Shown: positions 8,640-17,578 of the stretch, piece by piece
How positions within the stretch are numbered: position 1 is the first letter of the stretch
Layout of the letters: each line of letters starts with the position of its first letter
From: Pantoea stewartii subsp. stewartii
GTDB lineage: Bacteria; Pseudomonadota; Gammaproteobacteria; Enterobacterales; Enterobacteriaceae
NCBI RefSeq assembly: GCF_008801695.1
Contig: NZ_VZPF01000003.1
Location: 31,183-95,182 of the forward strand
Length of the DNA: 64,000 nucleotides
Direction: 5' to 3'
Notes under the pieces: generated by a model
Told to the model about the DNA's origin: nothing
Database searches by the model: none
What the model saw: only the letters and a program-made list of their open reading frames with translations
Position numbers and translations under genes: made by a program

Positions 8640-9534
8640 CCTTTCCCAGCTGCCCGCGCCGCAGATAGTGGACGTGCCGGATTTTGAGACGCTGCTTGCT
8701 GAGCGCAAGGCTGCTTTTGTGGCTCTTTATCCGGTTGATGAGCAGGACGCGGTGCGGCGCACGCTGGCGCTGGAATCTGAACCCGTCACCAAGCTGCTGC
8801 AGGAAAGCACCTACCGCGAAATTCTTTTGCGCCAACGTATCAATGAGGCCGCGCAGGCGGTCATGGTGGCGTATGCCCTCGGTGGCGATCTCGATCAACT
8901 GGCAGCCAACTACAACGTGAAGCGCCTGACGGTAACGCCTGCTGACAACGACGCGGTGACGCCGGTTGCTGCCGTCATGGAAAGCGATGAGGCGCTGCGC
9001 CTGCGTGTTCCGGCTGCGTTTGAAGGATTATCCGTTGCAGGACCGACGGCGGCCTATGAGTTTCACGCCAAAAGCGCGGACGGGCGCGTGGCAGATGCCA
9101 GCGCAACCAGCCCGGCACCGGCGGAGGTGGTGCTTACCGTGCTGAGCCGTGAGGGTGACGGTACGGCAGGGGCTGATTTGCTGGCGGTGGTGGAGCTGGC
9201 GCTTAACAGCGAGAACGTGCGCCCGGTGGCAGACCGCCTGACGGTGCGCAGCGCCGAAATAATCCCGTACAGCGTCGATGCGACGATCTTTCTTTATCCG
9301 GGGCCGGAAGCTGAGCCGGTGATGGCGGCAGCAAAAGCCAGCCTGCAGAAGTACATCGCCAGTCAGACGCGGCTGGGCCGTGATATCCGCCGCAGCGCCA
9401 TTTATGCCGCGCTGCATGTAGAGGGTGTCCAGCGTGTGGAGCTGGCCTCCCCGCTTGCAGATGTTGTGCTGGATAAGACGCAGGCGGCGTCCTGTACGGA
9501 ATGGAGCGTAACCAACGGGGGCACGGATGAATAG
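8626..9534 (+). CDS. J: Baseplate assembly protein J, P2 gpJ-like
   Basis: 302 residues, equal in length to the P2 family. CAGGAG at 8614-8619 supports the ATG at 8626. It contains the YALGGDLDQLAANYNV helix and the RRSAIYAALHVEGVQRVEL region typical of gpJ (gp6-like wedge). It is a structural baseplate protein between W and I and overlaps I by 8 bp. Confidence 0.94.
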   Translation: MAVIDLSQLPAPQIVDVPDFETLLAERKAAFVALYPVDEQDAVRRTLALESEPVTKLLQESTYREILLRQRINEAAQAVMVAYALGGDLDQLAANYNVKRLTVTPADNDAVTPVAAVMESDEALRLRVPAAFEGLSVAGPTAAYEFHAKSADGRVADASATSPAPAEVVLTVLSREGDGTAGADLLAVVELALNSENVRPVADRLTVRSAEIIPYSVDATIFLYPGPEAEPVMAAAKASLQKYIASQTRLGRDIRRSAIYAALHVEGVQRVELASPLADVVLDKTQAASCTEWSVTNGGTDE

Positions 9535-10132
9535 CCTGCTGCCGCCCGGTTCATCGCCGCTTGAGCGCCGACTGGCGCAGACCTGCAGCGGGATTTCCGA
9601 TCTGCAGGTGCCGCTGCGCGACTTGTGGAACCCGGCAACGTGTCCGGTCAGCTTCCTGCCGTATCTGGCGTGGGCGTTTTCCGTTGACCGCTGGGACGAA
9701 AGCTGGACGGAGAGCGTCAAGCGCCGTGTAGTGCAGGATGCTTTCTATATCCATCAGCACAAGGGAACAACCAGCGCCGTGCGGCGCGTGGTGGAGCCGT
9801 TCGGCTTCCTGATCCGCATCATTGAGTGGTGGCAGACCGGCGAGACGCCGGGCACGTTTCGCCTGGACATTGGCGTGCAGGACCAGGGCATCACGGAAGA
9901 AACCTATCTGGAGCTGGAGCGCCTGATCGGTGACGCCAAGCCGTGCAGCCGCCATCTGATCGGCATGTCCATTAACCTGCAGACCAGCGGCCCCTATTTT
10001 GTGGGCGCAGCTACCTACACCGGCGAAGAAATCACGATCTACCCGTATATCAACGAAACCATTATTTCCGGCGGCACCGCTTACGAGGGCGGGGCGGTCA
10101 ATGTTATTGACACAATGAGAGTGAATCCATGA
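9527..10132 (+). CDS. I: Tail formation protein I, P2 gpI-like
   Basis: 201 residues. The family pattern is clear: LERRLAQTCSGISDLQVPLR, FLPYLAWAFSVDRWDESW, HKGTTSAVRRVVEPFG and a hydrophobic C-terminal segment. It is a baseplate protein that links the wedge to the tail fibre. The stop overlaps the start of H by 4 bp. Confidence 0.94.
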   Translation: MNSLLPPGSSPLERRLAQTCSGISDLQVPLRDLWNPATCPVSFLPYLAWAFSVDRWDESWTESVKRRVVQDAFYIHQHKGTTSAVRRVVEPFGFLIRIIEWWQTGETPGTFRLDIGVQDQGITEETYLELERLIGDAKPCSRHLIGMSINLQTSGPYFVGAATYTGEEITIYPYINETIISGGTAYEGGAVNVIDTMRVNP

Positions 10133-11472
10133 GCGCAAAATTTTATACCCTGCTGACGGATATCGGCGCGGCTAAACTGGCAAGCGCTGCCGCGCTCGGT
10201 GCCCCGTTGAAAATTACCCAGATGGCGGTGGGTGACGGTGGCGGCGTGCTACCAACTCCAAGCGCGCAGCAGACAGCGCTGGTTGCTGAAAAACGCCGCG
10301 CTTCCCTCAATATGTTGTACATCGATCCGCAGAACAGCAGTCAGATTATTGCTGAGCAGGTGATCCCCGAAACTGAGGGCGGTTGGTGGATTCGTGAGGT
10401 TGGTTTGTTCGACGAAACCGGCGCACTGATTGCCGTGGGTAACTGCCCGGAGAGCTACAAGCCGCAGCTGGCTGAGGGGAGCGGACGCACGCAGACCGTG
10501 CGCATGGTGATGATTACCAGCAGCACCGACAATATCACCCTGAAAATTGACCCGGCAGTGGTGCTGGCAACCCGCAAATACGTGGATGACAAGGTGCTGG
10601 AGCTAAAGGTGTATGTGGATGACATGATGGCTAAACACCTTGCTGCAGCAGACCCACACCCTCAGTATGCACCAAAAGAAAGTCCAGTGCTGACGGGTAC
10701 GCCGAAAGCGCCAACCGCACCGGCAGGAACTAATACCACGCAGATTGCCAGCACCGCGTTTGTGCAGGCTGTGGTCACTGTGCTAAATAACGCACTGGCG
10801 CTTAAGGCCCCACTGGCAAGCCCAGCCCTGACCGGAACGCCAACGGCACCCACTGCTGCGCAGACAGTCAACAATACGCAGATTGCCACCACGGCATTTG
10901 TGAAATCGGCTATTGCTGCACTGGTGGCATCATCCCCGGCGGCGCTGGACACGCTGAATAAACTGGCGGCTGCGTTGGGTAACGATCCTAATTTCGCCAC
11001 AACCATGACGAATGCACTGGCAGGCAAGCAACCGCTGGATAGCACACTTACGAATTTGTCAGGAAAGTCAGTGGCAGGATTGCTTGATTATCTGGGGTTG
11101 AGTGATGTTAACGCGGCGGGTGTTGCGACAGGTAGTCTGGGCGGATCCGGATATGCCATATTTCCGATGATGATTGGCGGAGCACGCAAGACATTTATTA
11201 TGCAATGGGGATCTCTGTCTCCTTTGAAATCAGGCGGCACCATAGATATTAACCTGCCTATTGCGTTTCCTACTATTGTGATGCAGGCATATGCAACACA
11301 TGATAATGCGACACAATCCACACGCCCGACGGTGTATGCAATTTCTACAACAAGCCGAACCACTATCACTGCGACGGCAACATGCTTAAGTGCTGGCTCA
11401 GTGGGAGCTACAGTGACACGCAGTAGTGACGATACAGCGTGCTACGGTCGATATTTAGCAATAGGGTGCTGA
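10129..11472 (+). CDS. H: Tail fibre protein, P2 gpH-like
   Basis: 447 residues, much shorter than P2 gpH (669). The N-terminal 150 residues are the conserved baseplate-attachment domain (MSAKFYTLLTDIGAAKLASA, EGGWWIREVGLFDETG). Two tandem tail-fibre repeats follow (TGTPKAPTAPAGTNTTQIA near 190 and TGTPTAPTAAQTVNNTQIA near 240). A C-terminal domain of about 100 residues ends in YGRYLAIGC and should set host specificity. The 3' end is less GC-rich than the 5' half, consistent with module exchange. Confidence 0.92.
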   Translation: MSAKFYTLLTDIGAAKLASAAALGAPLKITQMAVGDGGGVLPTPSAQQTALVAEKRRASLNMLYIDPQNSSQIIAEQVIPETEGGWWIREVGLFDETGALIAVGNCPESYKPQLAEGSGRTQTVRMVMITSSTDNITLKIDPAVVLATRKYVDDKVLELKVYVDDMMAKHLAAADPHPQYAPKESPVLTGTPKAPTAPAGTNTTQIASTAFVQAVVTVLNNALALKAPLASPALTGTPTAPTAAQTVNNTQIATTAFVKSAIAALVASSPAALDTLNKLAAALGNDPNFATTMTNALAGKQPLDSTLTNLSGKSVAGLLDYLGLSDVNAAGVATGSLGGSGYAIFPMMIGGARKTFIMQWGSLSPLKSGGTIDINLPIAFPTIVMQAYATHDNATQSTRPTVYAISTTSRTTITATATCLSAGSVGATVTRSSDDTACYGRYLAIGC

Positions 11473-11473
11473 A

Positions 11474-11908
11474 ATGAATCTGAAATATTTCTCTCCATCT
11501 GAAAATGCGTTTTATGCCGGGGAGCTTAAAGAAAGCTATATCGCTGCAGGCTCATGGCCTTCTGATGCCTCGGTGGTTGATGAAATTCTGTATCTTGAGT
11601 TTATCGATGAGCCGCCAGCAGGTAAGTATCGTGGAGTGGATGATGCAGGTATGCCCTGCTGGCTTGAAATTCCTCCACCCACCACAGAGGAAATGGCATC
11701 GAATGCAGAGAATATGAGACAGCAGCTCATTGATGAGGCAAATGCCTATATCAACAGTCGCCAGTGGCCTGGAAAAGCGGCTATTGGGCGATTAAAAGGT
11801 GATGATCTGACACAGTACAATATCTGGCTTGATTATCTGGATGCTCTGGAGGCGATTAATACCTCTGAACCGCAGAAAATTATCTGGCCTGAAATCCCGG
11901 ACGCATAA
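11474..11908 (+). CDS. G: Tail fibre assembly chaperone, P2 gpG/Tfa-like
   Basis: 144 residues. It matches the Tfa/gpG family: an N-terminal [19 protein letters not shown] domain, then the [42 protein letters not shown]-terminal helix pair. It is expected to help fold and trimerise the fibre protein encoded immediately upstream and is usually swapped together with it. An intrinsic terminator follows. Confidence 0.92.
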   Translation: MNLKYFSPSENAFYAGELKESYIAAGSWPSDASVVDEILYLEFIDEPPAGKYRGVDDAGMPCWLEIPPPTTEEMASNAENMRQQLIDEANAYINSRQWPGKAAIGRLKGDDLTQYNIWLDYLDALEAINTSEPQKIIWPEIPDA

Positions 11909-11914
11909 TCACAC

Positions 11915-11938
11915 CCCCGCACCTGCGGGGATTTTTTT
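11915..11938 (+). terminator. Intrinsic terminator after G
   Basis: CCCCGCA and TGCGGGG form a 7-bp stem with a 2-base loop, followed by A and seven T. It closes the V-to-G transcription unit, as in P2, just before the next late promoter. Confidence 0.85.
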
Positions 11939-11949
11939 ATCCCTTCCAT

Positions 11950-11967
11950 TGTGCCATTCCCCACACA
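11950..11967 (+). promoter_or_regulatory. Putative Ogr activator site of the late FI promoter
   Basis: TGT (11950-11952) and ACA (11965-11967) are 12 bases apart, between the G terminator and FI. Position at about -55 predicts a start near 12013, upstream of the FI start codon at 12042. The internal sequence differs from the O and V sites. Confidence 0.6.
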
Positions 11968-12041
11968 TAGCCCGGCGCGTGCGCCGCGCGCATATCAACC
12001 AGAACATAGGCACACCCCCTGTAAACCGGAGAGACTGCCTT

Positions 12042-13214
12042 ATGGCTCAGGATTACCACCACGGGGTGCGCGTTGTTGAAATCAACGAGGGCACCCGATC
12101 CATTACCACAGTGAGCACCGCCATCGTGGGCATGGTCTGCACCGGCGATGATGCTGATGCGTCCATGTTTCCCCTCAATAAGCCGGTCCTGCTGACCGAC
12201 GTGCTGACCGCAAGCGGCAAAGCGGGCGAGTCCGGCACGCTGGCCCGTTCACTGGATGCGATTGCAGACCAGGCTAAACCCGTGACCGTCGTTGTGCGCG
12301 TGGCGCAGGGCGAAACCGAAGCGGAAACCACCTCTAACATTATCGGCGGCGTGACTGCTGACGGTAAAAAAACGGGCATGAAAGCGTTGTTATCGGCGCA
12401 GTCGCAGCTGGGCGTCAAGCCGCGTATTCTCGGCGTGCCGGGACATGACACGCAGGCGGTTGCCACTGAGCTGCTGAGCGTGGCGCAGAGTCTGCGCGGG
12501 TTTGCCTACCTGTCCGCCTATGGCTGTAAAACGGTGGCAGAAGCGATTGCCTACCGCGCGAATTTCAGCCAGCGCGAGGGGATGCTGATCTGGCCTGACT
12601 TCATCAACTTTGACACCGTGCTGAATGCAGATGCGACGGCTTACGCCTCTGCCCGTGCGCTCGGCCTGCGTGCCAAAATTGACGAGCAGACCGGCTGGCA
12701 CAAAACCCTGTCCAACGTGGGCGTGAACGGCGTTACCGGCATTTCCGCTGATGTGTTCTGGGATCTGCAGGACCCGGCAACCGATGCGGGACTGCTCAAC
12801 CAGAACGACGTTACGACGCTTATCCGCAAAGACGGCTTTCGCTTCTGGGGTTCCCGCTGCCTCAGTGACGATCCGCTGTTTGCCTTTGAGAACTACACCC
12901 GCACGGCGCAGGTGCTGGCTGACACCATCGCAGAAGCGCACATGTGGGCGGTGGATGGCGTGCTTAACCCGTCGCTGGCCCGTGACATTATCGAAGGTAT
13001 CCGCGCCAAGCTGCGCAGCCTGAAAACGCAGGGCTACATCATCGGCGCAGACTGCTGGCTGGATGAGTCGGTGAACGATAAAGACTCCCTGAAAGCCGGG
13101 AAACTCACTATCGACTACGACTACACGCCGGTGCCGCCGCTTGAAAACCTGATGCTGCGCCAGCGCATCACCGATCAGTATCTGCTGGATTTCTCCAGCC
13201 AGGTCAGCGCGTAA
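12042..13214 (+). CDS. FI: Tail sheath protein, P2 gpFI-like
   Basis: 390 residues from the ATG at 12042 (P2 FI has 396). The open frame extends further upstream through the terminator, but GGAGAG before 12042 and the typical N-terminus [17 protein letters not shown] fix the start. It contains the sheath-family [14 protein letters not shown] core and the C-terminal [20 protein letters not shown] segment. It is the contractile sheath subunit. Confidence 0.95.
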   Translation: MAQDYHHGVRVVEINEGTRSITTVSTAIVGMVCTGDDADASMFPLNKPVLLTDVLTASGKAGESGTLARSLDAIADQAKPVTVVVRVAQGETEAETTSNIIGGVTADGKKTGMKALLSAQSQLGVKPRILGVPGHDTQAVATELLSVAQSLRGFAYLSAYGCKTVAEAIAYRANFSQREGMLIWPDFINFDTVLNADATAYASARALGLRAKIDEQTGWHKTLSNVGVNGVTGISADVFWDLQDPATDAGLLNQNDVTTLIRKDGFRFWGSRCLSDDPLFAFENYTRTAQVLADTIAEAHMWAVDGVLNPSLARDIIEGIRAKLRSLKTQGYIIGADCWLDESVNDKDSLKAGKLTIDYDYTPVPPLENLMLRQRITDQYLLDFSSQVSA

Positions 13215-13223
13215 GGGGACACC

Positions 13224-13739
13224 ATGGCTTTACCACGCAAGTTAAAACACCTGAACCTGTTCAACGACGGGAACAACTGGCAGGGGATCGTTGAATCTCT
13301 GACCCTGCCGAAATTCACCCGCAAGTTTGAGAAGTATCGCGGCGGCGGCATGGCTGGCGCGGTGGACGTGGATATGGGGCTGGATGATGGCGCGCTGGAT
13401 ACGGAGTTTTCAATCGGCGGCACCGAACTGCTGTTATTCAAGCAGATGGGCAAAGCCACAGTTGACGGCATCCAGCTGCGTTTCACCGGCTCTATTCAGC
13501 GTGACGATACCGGCGAAGTGCAGGCCGTAGAGCTGGTTGTGCGCGGGCGTCATAAAGAAGTGGATTCCGGCGAGTGGAAAACCGGCGAGAGCAGCACAAC
13601 CAAAGTCAGCAGCACCAACAGCTACGCGAAGCTGACCATTAACGGCGAAGTGCTCTATGAGGTTGATGTGGTCAACATGGTTGAAATTGTTGGCGGCGTG
13701 GATCTGATGGAAGCGCACCGTAATGCCCTCGGCCTCTGA
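13224..13739 (+). CDS. FII: Tail tube protein, P2 gpFII-like
   Basis: 171 residues, the same size class as P2 FII. It starts MALPRKLKHLNLFNDG and contains FTRKFEKYRGGGMAGAVDVDMG and the C-terminal NMVEIVGGVDLMEAHRNALGL. It forms the inner tail tube. It lies 9 bp after the sheath gene, as usual. Confidence 0.95.
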   Translation: MALPRKLKHLNLFNDGNNWQGIVESLTLPKFTRKFEKYRGGGMAGAVDVDMGLDDGALDTEFSIGGTELLLFKQMGKATVDGIQLRFTGSIQRDDTGEVQAVELVVRGRHKEVDSGEWKTGESSTTKVSSTNSYAKLTINGEVLYEVDVVNMVEIVGGVDLMEAHRNALGL

Positions 13740-13793
13740 TTAACCTTAACGGCGCGGGCAGCCGCGCCAGTAATTCATTAACAGGAAAAGAAC

Positions 13794-14096
13794 ATGAGCG
13801 ACAAACCAACTGAAAAAACCGTGACGCTGGATACCCCAATTGTGCGTGGTAAAACCGAAATCACCGAAATTGTGCTGCGTAAGCCTCAATCCGGCGCACT
13901 GCGCGGCACCCGCCTGCAGGCCATCATGGATATGGACGTGGGCGCGATGATGACCGTTATCCCGCGTATCTCAACCCCGACGCTGACCGCGCAGGAAATG
14001 GCAGAGCTGGACCCTGCCGATCTCACCTCGCTTTCAGTGGAGGTGGTGACTTTTTTGTTACCGAAGTCGGTGCTTGCCGGTTTACCGACAGCCTGA
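13794..14096 (+). CDS. E: Tail protein E, P2 gpE-like (tape-measure chaperone)
   Basis: 100 residues. It begins MSDKPTEKTVTLDTPIVRGK and ends LPKSVLAGLPTA. Known role: gpE and its frameshifted extension E+E' assist assembly of the tail around the tape measure, like lambda G/GT. The upstream AGGAAAAGAAC is a good ribosome site. Confidence 0.93.
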   Translation: MSDKPTEKTVTLDTPIVRGKTEITEIVLRKPQSGALRGTRLQAIMDMDVGAMMTVIPRISTPTLTAQEMAELDPADLTSLSVEVVTFLLPKSVLAGLPTA

Positions 14097-14230
14097 CGGT
14101 TGATGATCTGGTGGCAGATATTGCCACCATTTTTCACTGGCCGCCGTCCGTCACTGACGTTATGCCGCTGACTGAGGTGCTGGAGTGGCGGCATAAAGCA
14201 ATTCAGCGAAGCGGGGCCAGCGATGAGTGA
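13794..14230 (+). CDS. E': E+E' tail protein made by -1 ribosomal frameshift
   Basis: The zero frame reads ACT TTT TTG near the 3' end of E. The heptamer TTTTTTG (14051-14057) is an ideal X-XXY-YYZ slippery site and is the one used in P2. Slipping back one base opens a frame giving VTEVGACRFTDSLTVDDL and ending WRHKAIQRSGASDE, with a stop at 14228-14230, typical of P2 E'. The extension overlaps the start of T by 8 bp. Confidence 0.9.
14051..14057 (+). other. Programmed -1 frameshift slippery heptamer TTTTTTG
   Basis: The heptamer fits the zero-frame codons TTT TTG preceded by T. The -1 frame downstream encodes the conserved E' sequence, which would not be open and conserved by chance. The rate of slippage cannot be seen from sequence. 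Confidence 0.88.
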
Positions 14231-17090
14231 TAATAACCTGCGTCTGCAGGTGGTTCTTGGGGCGGTGGATAAACTCACCCGCCCGTTCAAAAATGCACAG
14301 GCTGGCTCTAAGGCGCTGGCAAGCGCACTGAAAGCCAGCAAGGACAATCTCAGAAATCTCAACGAGCAATCAGCCCGCATTGATGGTTTTCGTAAACTGC
14401 GAACCCAGCTTGAGGGCACAAAAAACGACCTTACCTCCGCGCGCCAGAAAGTTGCGGCGCTGGCGAAGGAATTTGCAGCGACCAGCAACCCCACCAAAAA
14501 ACAGGCGAAAGAATTAGAGCAGGCTAAGCGACAGGCCAGCCAGCTAAAAGATGCCTATAACGGTCTGCAGCAGTCGGTGCAGCGTCAACGTGGGGCGCTG
14601 AATGCTGCCGGTATTGATACAAAGCAGTTAAGCTCTGCACAGCGCAGACTGCGCACGGATGCTCAGGCGGCGACGGGGGCAATTGCGCGTCAACAGGCGG
14701 AGTTGCGAAAGCTCGGTGAGCGTCAGCAAAAACTGGCTGCTATCCGGTCACGCTATGAAAAAACACAGGCTTTGCGCGGCAGAATGGCAGGGGCTGGTGT
14801 ATCAATGGTGGCTCATGGTGGGGCCGCGCTGCTGGGTATCCGTTCAACGGTTAATGAAGCCTCGCGCTACGATATGGAGTTAGCCGGATTTAAAGCCCTG
14901 GGCGTTGGTGACAGTACGCTGAAAGAAGCGGATAAATTTGCCCGTGGCATGAATATTATCGGCAACAGCGCAACAGATAACCTTAAAACTCTGAAAGAAG
15001 CTCACGCCGTTCTGCGTGATTTCCATGAAGCAAAAATTGTTGCCCCTGAACTGGCGAGGCTGCAATACGCTACCCGTTTTATGGCATCTCATGGTGTGTC
15101 AGATGATGCCGCTGAGCATTTACGGGACCAGGCTCCGGCGGTGCTGAAAATTGCTGAATTGCGTAACCAGATAAATAACCCGGAAGATTTCAAAAAATCA
15201 GTGAATATGTCCGCCCAGGCGATGGCTGCCAGCGGCGGGATGGTTCTGCCGGAGGATTATCTGGCGATGATGAAAACCGGGGGAATTGCCGCCAAGCAGC
15301 TTGATAATAAATCTTTCTATTTTGGCATGTCGCATATTATCCAGCAGATAGGCGGTAATCGGGCGGGTACGCAGTTATCCAGCGCTTATCAAAACCTGAT
15401 GATGGGGAGAACAACTCAGGGGGCTGCGACTGAATTAATGGATTTAGGGTTATTAGATAAAGGTGCAGTGGAATACGGCAAAACGGGTCATATTAAAAAA
15501 ATCAAGCCGGGGGCACTGACAAATAATGAGCTTTATTTAAATGACCCGTTTAGTTATCTGATGCAGGAAATTGTTCCACGTATTCAGAAAAAACATCCAA
15601 AACTTGATGAGCGCGGGATGGAAACAGCCATTGCAAAACTGTTTTCAAACCGTACCGCCGGTGATTTGTTTGTCACCATGTTCCGTGAGCGCGCCAATAT
15701 TGGTAAGCAGATTAAGGCGGGTCAGGAAGCCTACAGCGTTGATCAGCTTGTCAGCACCGGGAAAAACACGGCTCAGGGGCAGGGGATTGATCTGGAGGCC
15801 AAAAAACGGGACCTCTATCTGCAGATGGGGCAGGACGTGCTGCCGCTGTACGTTTCCGCGCTGGAGAAAGTGTCTTCGGTACTGTCGCGTGTCACGGCTT
15901 TCATGCGTGAACATGCCAGTGCGGCAAAGGCAATTACGCTGAGTCTTACCGGGTTTGCATTGCTGACTACAGGTGTGGGCGCACTGGCGTTAGCGGCGAC
16001 TTCGGTAATGGGGCCAATGGCGCTGTTACGTCTGTCTCTCGGTGTATTTAATGTAAAACTGCCGGGGATTGGCGCGGCGGTGATGAAGTTTGGAGGTGTT
16101 TTAGCTGCCGCTTTCCGTATGGCGGGTAACGCGGTTTTGATATTGGGGCGCGCAATGCTGGCAAACCCCATACTGGCGATTATAGGGTTGATCGCCGCTG
16201 GTGCTATTTATATCTGGCGAAACTGGGATACGTTGGGGCCGAAGTTTAAATCCATGTGGGATGCTGTATGTAATGCAGCGTCTGCAGCGTGGGAGTGGAT
16301 TAAAAACACAGCAAGTACGGCATGGGAAGGGATTAAGTCTCTGTTCTTTAATTATACTCTTCCGGGATTAATAGCTAAAAATTGGGATGCAATAAAAACG
16401 GGCGTTTCTGAGGCGTGGGCGAGTATCAGGCAATCTATTAGTGATAAATGGAATTCTATTCTGGATGATGTTGCCGCGCTTCCTGCGAAATTCCAGGACA
16501 TGGGCAGTGCCATTATTGACAGCATACTCAACGGGATTAATTCAAAATGGGAGGCATTGAAAAACAAGCTTTCCTCTGTCACCGATTATCTGCCTGACTG
16601 GATGACCGGAAATAATAAAACACAATACAAGGCTAAGGTGCAGGTGGTTGGTGGCGCTGCGGCGGCTGCAGTCCCGTTTGCCGGAATGTATGACAGTGGT
16701 GGCGCTATCCCGCGAGGTCAGTTTGGCATCGTTGGGGAGAACGGCCCAGAAATAGTGAACGGTCCGGCAAATGTGACCAGCAGACGGCGTACTGCCGCGC
16801 TGGCTTCTGTCGTTGCGGGCGTCATGGGTGTAGCAGCAGCGCCAGCAGAGGCCGCGCCATTACATCCGTACAGTCTGCCGACTACGGCATATAACCAACG
16901 CCAGCCTGCGAAATCTGCCAGCGTGCCACCGGTGATCCATTATGAGATTAACGCGCCCATTCAGATCACTGCCCAGCCAGGACAGAGTGCGCAGGATATT
17001 GCCCGCGAAGTTGCGCGGCAGCTTGATGAGCGGGAGCGGAGAGCCAGAGCTAAAGCGCGCAGTAATTTCAGCGATCAAGGGGGATATTAA
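14223..17090 (+). CDS. T: Tail tape measure protein, P2 gpT-like
   Basis: 955 residues versus 815 in P2, so a somewhat longer tail or an inserted module is expected. The N-terminal 190 residues are heavily coiled coil (LRNLNEQSARIDGFRKLR, KQAKELEQAKRQASQLKDAY). Two hydrophobic stretches near 580-620 and 640-665 (ANPILAIIGLIAAGAIYIW) are typical of tape measures that insert in the host membrane. The C-terminus carries the FGIVGENGPEIVNGPANVTSRR motif and ends in an Arg-rich helix. It sets tail length. Confidence 0.94.
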   Translation: MSDNNLRLQVVLGAVDKLTRPFKNAQAGSKALASALKASKDNLRNLNEQSARIDGFRKLRTQLEGTKNDLTSARQKVAALAKEFAATSNPTKKQAKELEQAKRQASQLKDAYNGLQQSVQRQRGALNAAGIDTKQLSSAQRRLRTDAQAATGAIARQQAELRKLGERQQKLAAIRSRYEKTQALRGRMAGAGVSMVAHGGAALLGIRSTVNEASRYDMELAGFKALGVGDSTLKEADKFARGMNIIGNSATDNLKTLKEAHAVLRDFHEAKIVAPELARLQYATRFMASHGVSDDAAEHLRDQAPAVLKIAELRNQINNPEDFKKSVNMSAQAMAASGGMVLPEDYLAMMKTGGIAAKQLDNKSFYFGMSHIIQQIGGNRAGTQLSSAYQNLMMGRTTQGAATELMDLGLLDKGAVEYGKTGHIKKIKPGALTNNELYLNDPFSYLMQEIVPRIQKKHPKLDERGMETAIAKLFSNRTAGDLFVTMFRERANIGKQIKAGQEAYSVDQLVSTGKNTAQGQGIDLEAKKRDLYLQMGQDVLPLYVSALEKVSSVLSRVTAFMREHASAAKAITLSLTGFALLTTGVGALALAATSVMGPMALLRLSLGVFNVKLPGIGAAVMKFGGVLAAAFRMAGNAVLILGRAMLANPILAIIGLIAAGAIYIWRNWDTLGPKFKSMWDAVCNAASAAWEWIKNTASTAWEGIKSLFFNYTLPGLIAKNWDAIKTGVSEAWASIRQSISDKWNSILDDVAALPAKFQDMGSAIIDSILNGINSKWEALKNKLSSVTDYLPDWMTGNNKTQYKAKVQVVGGAAAAAVPFAGMYDSGGAIPRGQFGIVGENGPEIVNGPANVTSRRRTAALASVVAGVMGVAAAPAEAAPLHPYSLPTTAYNQRQPAKSASVPPVIHYEINAPIQITAQPGQSAQDIAREVARQLDERERRARAKARSNFSDQGGY

Positions 17091-17092
17091 TC

Positions 17093-17578
17093 ATGATGAT
17101 GGTGCTGGGTTTATATGTTTTTATGCTGCGTACAGTGCCGTATCAGGAGCTGCAGTACCAGCGCAGCTGGCGACACGCCGCTAACAGCCGGGTGAACCGC
17201 CGCCCGTCAACGCAGTTTCTTGGCCCGGATAGCGACTCGCTGACGCTATCTGGCGTACTGCTGCCGGAAGTCACCGGCGGCAGGCTGTCATTACTCGCGC
17301 TGGAGCAAATGGCAGAGCTGGGCAAGGCATGGCCTTTGATTGAGGGAAGCGGGACCATTTACGGCATGTTTGTGATCGAGAGCCTGAGCCAGACAAAAAC
17401 GGAATTTTTTGAAAGCGGAATGCCTCGACGTATTGAATTTACGCTGACCCTGAAACGGGTTGATGAGTCGCTGTCTGACATGTTCGGCAGCCTCAGCGAT
17501 CAGCTAAGCAATCTGCAGGACTCTGCAGCGACTGCGATAGGTAATATTAAAAATACGGTTGGAGGGGGGCTGCAGTGA
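17093..17578 (+). CDS. U: Tail protein U, P2 gpU-like
   Basis: 161 residues with three consecutive ATG codons at 17093, 17096 and 17099, so the exact start is ambiguous by two residues. The pattern matches gpU: LGLYVFMLRTVPYQ, SRVNRRPSTQFLGPDSDSLT, EMAELGKAWPLI-type (here EQMAELGKAWPLIEGSG) and IEFTLTLKRVDESL. It is the tail terminator-proximal or baseplate-linked tail protein encoded between T and D. Confidence 0.94.
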   Translation: MMMVLGLYVFMLRTVPYQELQYQRSWRHAANSRVNRRPSTQFLGPDSDSLTLSGVLLPEVTGGRLSLLALEQMAELGKAWPLIEGSGTIYGMFVIESLSQTKTEFFESGMPRRIEFTLTLKRVDESLSDMFGSLSDQLSNLQDSAATAIGNIKNTVGGGLQ

